Assembly (NCBI RefSeq): GCF_947378715.1
Contig: NZ_CANCLE010000042.1
Coordinates: forward strand, 1-26,203
Reading direction: 5' to 3'
Source: Phenylobacterium aquaticum
Lineage (GTDB): Bacteria; Pseudomonadota; Alphaproteobacteria; Caulobacterales; Caulobacteraceae
DNA length: 26,203 nt
Of the stretch, positions 24,993 to 26,203 are shown in pieces. A model generated the notes under the pieces. The model was not told the DNA's origin. It made no database searches and saw nothing but the letters and a program-made list of their open reading frames with translations. Position numbers and translations under genes: made by a program. Positions within the stretch are counted from its first letter, which is position 1. Each line of letters opens with the position of its first letter.

Positions 24993-26119
24993 GGCCGGCC
25001 CAAGTGGGCCGCGCGCCGTTCGGCCTGATCGCCCTGTTCTCTCTCTCGACTCTGGCCGGCCTGATCGGGCGAGGGATCAAGGGCGGCTGGTGGCTGAACG
25101 ACTTCGACGCCGTCGCCTGCGCCGCCTGGCGCGTGGCCCACCATCTGCCGCTCTATGCCGAGGGCCTGTCGTGCCCGGGCGGACGACCGGCCGCCTATGT
25201 CTATCTGCCCCAGCTGGCCTGGGCGCTCTCGCCGCTCGCGAGCGGGCCAGGAATCTCGACCCTCAGGCTGGTCTACGGCCTGGCCTATGCAGGCCTGATG
25301 GCCTGGATGTTCTGGGTGCTGTTCCTGCGACCCGCGCCAGACGCCGACCCGCGCGATCGCGCGCCGATCCTGGCCATGTGCAAGGGCAGCGCGCTCTCCT
25401 GCGGCAACATCGCCGGGCCCTGCCATGCGGCGGTTCTGACGATGGGCGGCGCCGGCTGGGCGATGATCCCGGTGATCCTGGGCGTCGCCCTGATCAAGCC
25501 GGTCTACCTGACCTATCTGCTGATCTTCGCCTATGCCGCCGACCCGTGGCGACTGAGGGCCGCGAAGCTCGCCATGGGGCTCTGTGGAGCCGGTTTGGCC
25601 GCCGTCTGGGTGGTGGTGACCGGCGGCCCTGAGATTGCTGCCTGGCGGGTCGCCCTGGACAGCGTGGTGATCGGCCAGCAGACGGGGGTGGGCTTCCTCG
25701 ACGACGTGGCCCATCTGGGCCTGAGGGGCGGGGATCTGGCCACCCAGACCCTGTGGCTCGTGTTCGCGGGGCTGATGTCGCTCAGCGGCCTGGCCATCGC
25801 AGAGGCGCGCCAGCTGGGGCCGCAGCCGCGTTTCCTGCTGGCTCTGGCCGTGGCCCAGCTCTGCAATCCGCGCCTGATGGACTACGACCTCGTGCTGATG
25901 GCCGGCGGTGTCGCCGTGGTCGCCGGCGGCGAGCCCCAGGGCCGCCGCGCGGTGGTCTGGGTGGGAATCGTCTGCCTGACGCTCAGCCTGGCCGAACAGA
26001 CGGCCCTGGCCATCCGGCTGGGACCAGCCCTGCTGGCGCTCCTGCTGCTCGCAGCCGGTGTCCGTGCGATGTCCGTACGGTCCGGCGCGCTGGGGTGGCC
26101 GGGACAAGCCCGGCCATGA
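24989..26119 (+). CDS. Polytopic membrane protein, GT87/DUF2029-like, second of a tandem pair
   Basis: A 376-residue paralogue of the preceding protein, matching block by block: GGWWLNDFDAVACAAWRV, AYVYLPQ, ALSCGNIAGPCHAAVL, LIKPVYLTYL, GGPEIAAWRVAL, GLAIAEARQL and LCNPRLMDYDLVLM. It has about 8-10 membrane segments. GTG at 24989-24991 overlaps the previous stop by 4 nt; the open frame further left is inside the upstream gene. The last residues (WPGQARP) are encoded by a REP-like palindrome, suggesting that the original C-terminus was altered by a repeat. It ends 18 nt from the convergent gene at the window edge. Function as for its partner, inferred. Confidence 0.8.
   Translation: MRPAQVGRAPFGLIALFSLSTLAGLIGRGIKGGWWLNDFDAVACAAWRVAHHLPLYAEGLSCPGGRPAAYVYLPQLAWALSPLASGPGISTLRLVYGLAYAGLMAWMFWVLFLRPAPDADPRDRAPILAMCKGSALSCGNIAGPCHAAVLTMGGAGWAMIPVILGVALIKPVYLTYLLIFAYAADPWRLRAAKLAMGLCGAGLAAVWVVVTGGPEIAAWRVALDSVVIGQQTGVGFLDDVAHLGLRGGDLATQTLWLVFAGLMSLSGLAIAEARQLGPQPRFLLALAVAQLCNPRLMDYDLVLMAGGVAVVAGGEPQGRRAVVWVGIVCLTLSLAEQTALAIRLGPALLALLLLAAGVRAMSVRSGALGWPGQARP
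26096..26116. repeat. REP-like palindrome at the end of the GT87-like gene
   Basis: TGGCCGGG (26096-26103), loop acaag, CCCGGCCA (26109-26116), a perfect 8 bp stem directly before the TGA stop. From general knowledge, GGCCGGGACAAGCCCGGCC is one of the common dispersed extragenic palindromes of alphaproteobacterial genomes. It has no T-run and so is not a typical terminator. I found no second copy in this window. Confidence 0.55.
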
Positions 26120-26137
26120 CCATCCGAAGGGGAGAGC

Positions 26138-26203
26138 CTAGCCCTCCTCGTCGTCCCACGGCGCGGCGGCGGTCGCCGCGGCGGCGGCAGGCTTCTTTGC
26201 CGC
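26138..26203 (-). CDS. C-terminal tail of a minus-strand gene, possibly topA
   Basis: The last 21 codons of a gene entering from the right edge: AAKKPAAAAATAAAPWDDEEG followed by TAG at 26138-26140. The Ala/Lys-rich tail is of the kind found at the end of alphaproteobacterial DNA topoisomerase I. topA commonly lies directly upstream of rnr on the same strand, which fits the orientation here. The sequence itself is too short to identify the protein, so the topA idea is inference from position and composition only. Confidence 0.5.
   Translation of the reverse strand, partial: AAKKPAAAAATAAAPWDDEEG

Overview
The window reads as a chromosomal segment of a high-GC alphaproteobacterium of the Caulobacterales (Caulobacter, Phenylobacterium or Brevundimonas-like). 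The strongest evidence is the presence of two lineage-specific cell-cycle modules: mipZ, the ParA-like spatial regulator of FtsZ, and divK-pleD, a single-domain receiver followed by a REC-REC-GGDEF diguanylate cyclase. GANTC (CcrM methylation) sites lie in front of both. Nearly all sequence is coding. I see no tRNA, rRNA, CRISPR array, insertion sequence or prophage gene.

Layout from the left. (1) 1-932, minus strand: a receiver-only protein followed by the N-terminus of a PAS sensor protein cut by the window edge. The PAS gene lacks an ordinary start codon and about a dozen PAS residues I would expect. (2) 1059-3335: panC (minus), divergent from mipZ and an overlapping membrane-anchored J-domain protein (plus). 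(3) 3342-5511: a SPOR-tailed D,D-carboxypeptidase (minus) and a phasin gene (plus). The region between them carries two TGCACTGCA palindromes that look like PhaR operators; a terminator follows the phasin gene. (4) 5538-7929: a tightly coupled plus-strand trio of RidA-like protein, glycerophosphodiester phosphodiesterase and FemAB/GNAT-like COG3146 protein. (5) 7940-11148: a DUF4287 protein (minus), a HIT hydrolase (plus) and a MASE1 hybrid histidine kinase (minus).

(6) 11207-16988, all minus: HAD-like phosphatase, ROK sugar kinase, zinc-ribbon DinB, then clpS-clpA. A good RpoH-type heat-shock promoter overlaps the dinB stop codon, so clpSA probably has its own stress promoter. A strong terminator closes clpA. 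(7) 17100-18834: divK-pleD (plus), ending at a bidirectional terminator shared with rpmG. (8) 18903-22274, minus: rnr, a NUDIX hydrolase and rpmG. (9) 22624-26119, plus: an envelope-glycan type module made of a GT2-GtrA fusion and two tandem, related polytopic membrane proteins, all overlapping by 4 nt. It ends in a REP-like palindrome that supplies the last codons of the final gene. (10) 26138-26203, minus: the C-terminal tail of another gene, possibly topA.

How the parts work together: most of the window is housekeeping (pantothenate synthesis, cell-cycle control, proteolysis, RNA decay, peptidoglycan trimming). The likely accessory parts are the GT2-GtrA/GT87-like module, which appears to sit between rnr and a topA-like gene, and the receiver/PAS pair at the left edge. 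No recognised defence or wholly new system is visible. The module at 22624-26119 is the best candidate for undescribed biology.
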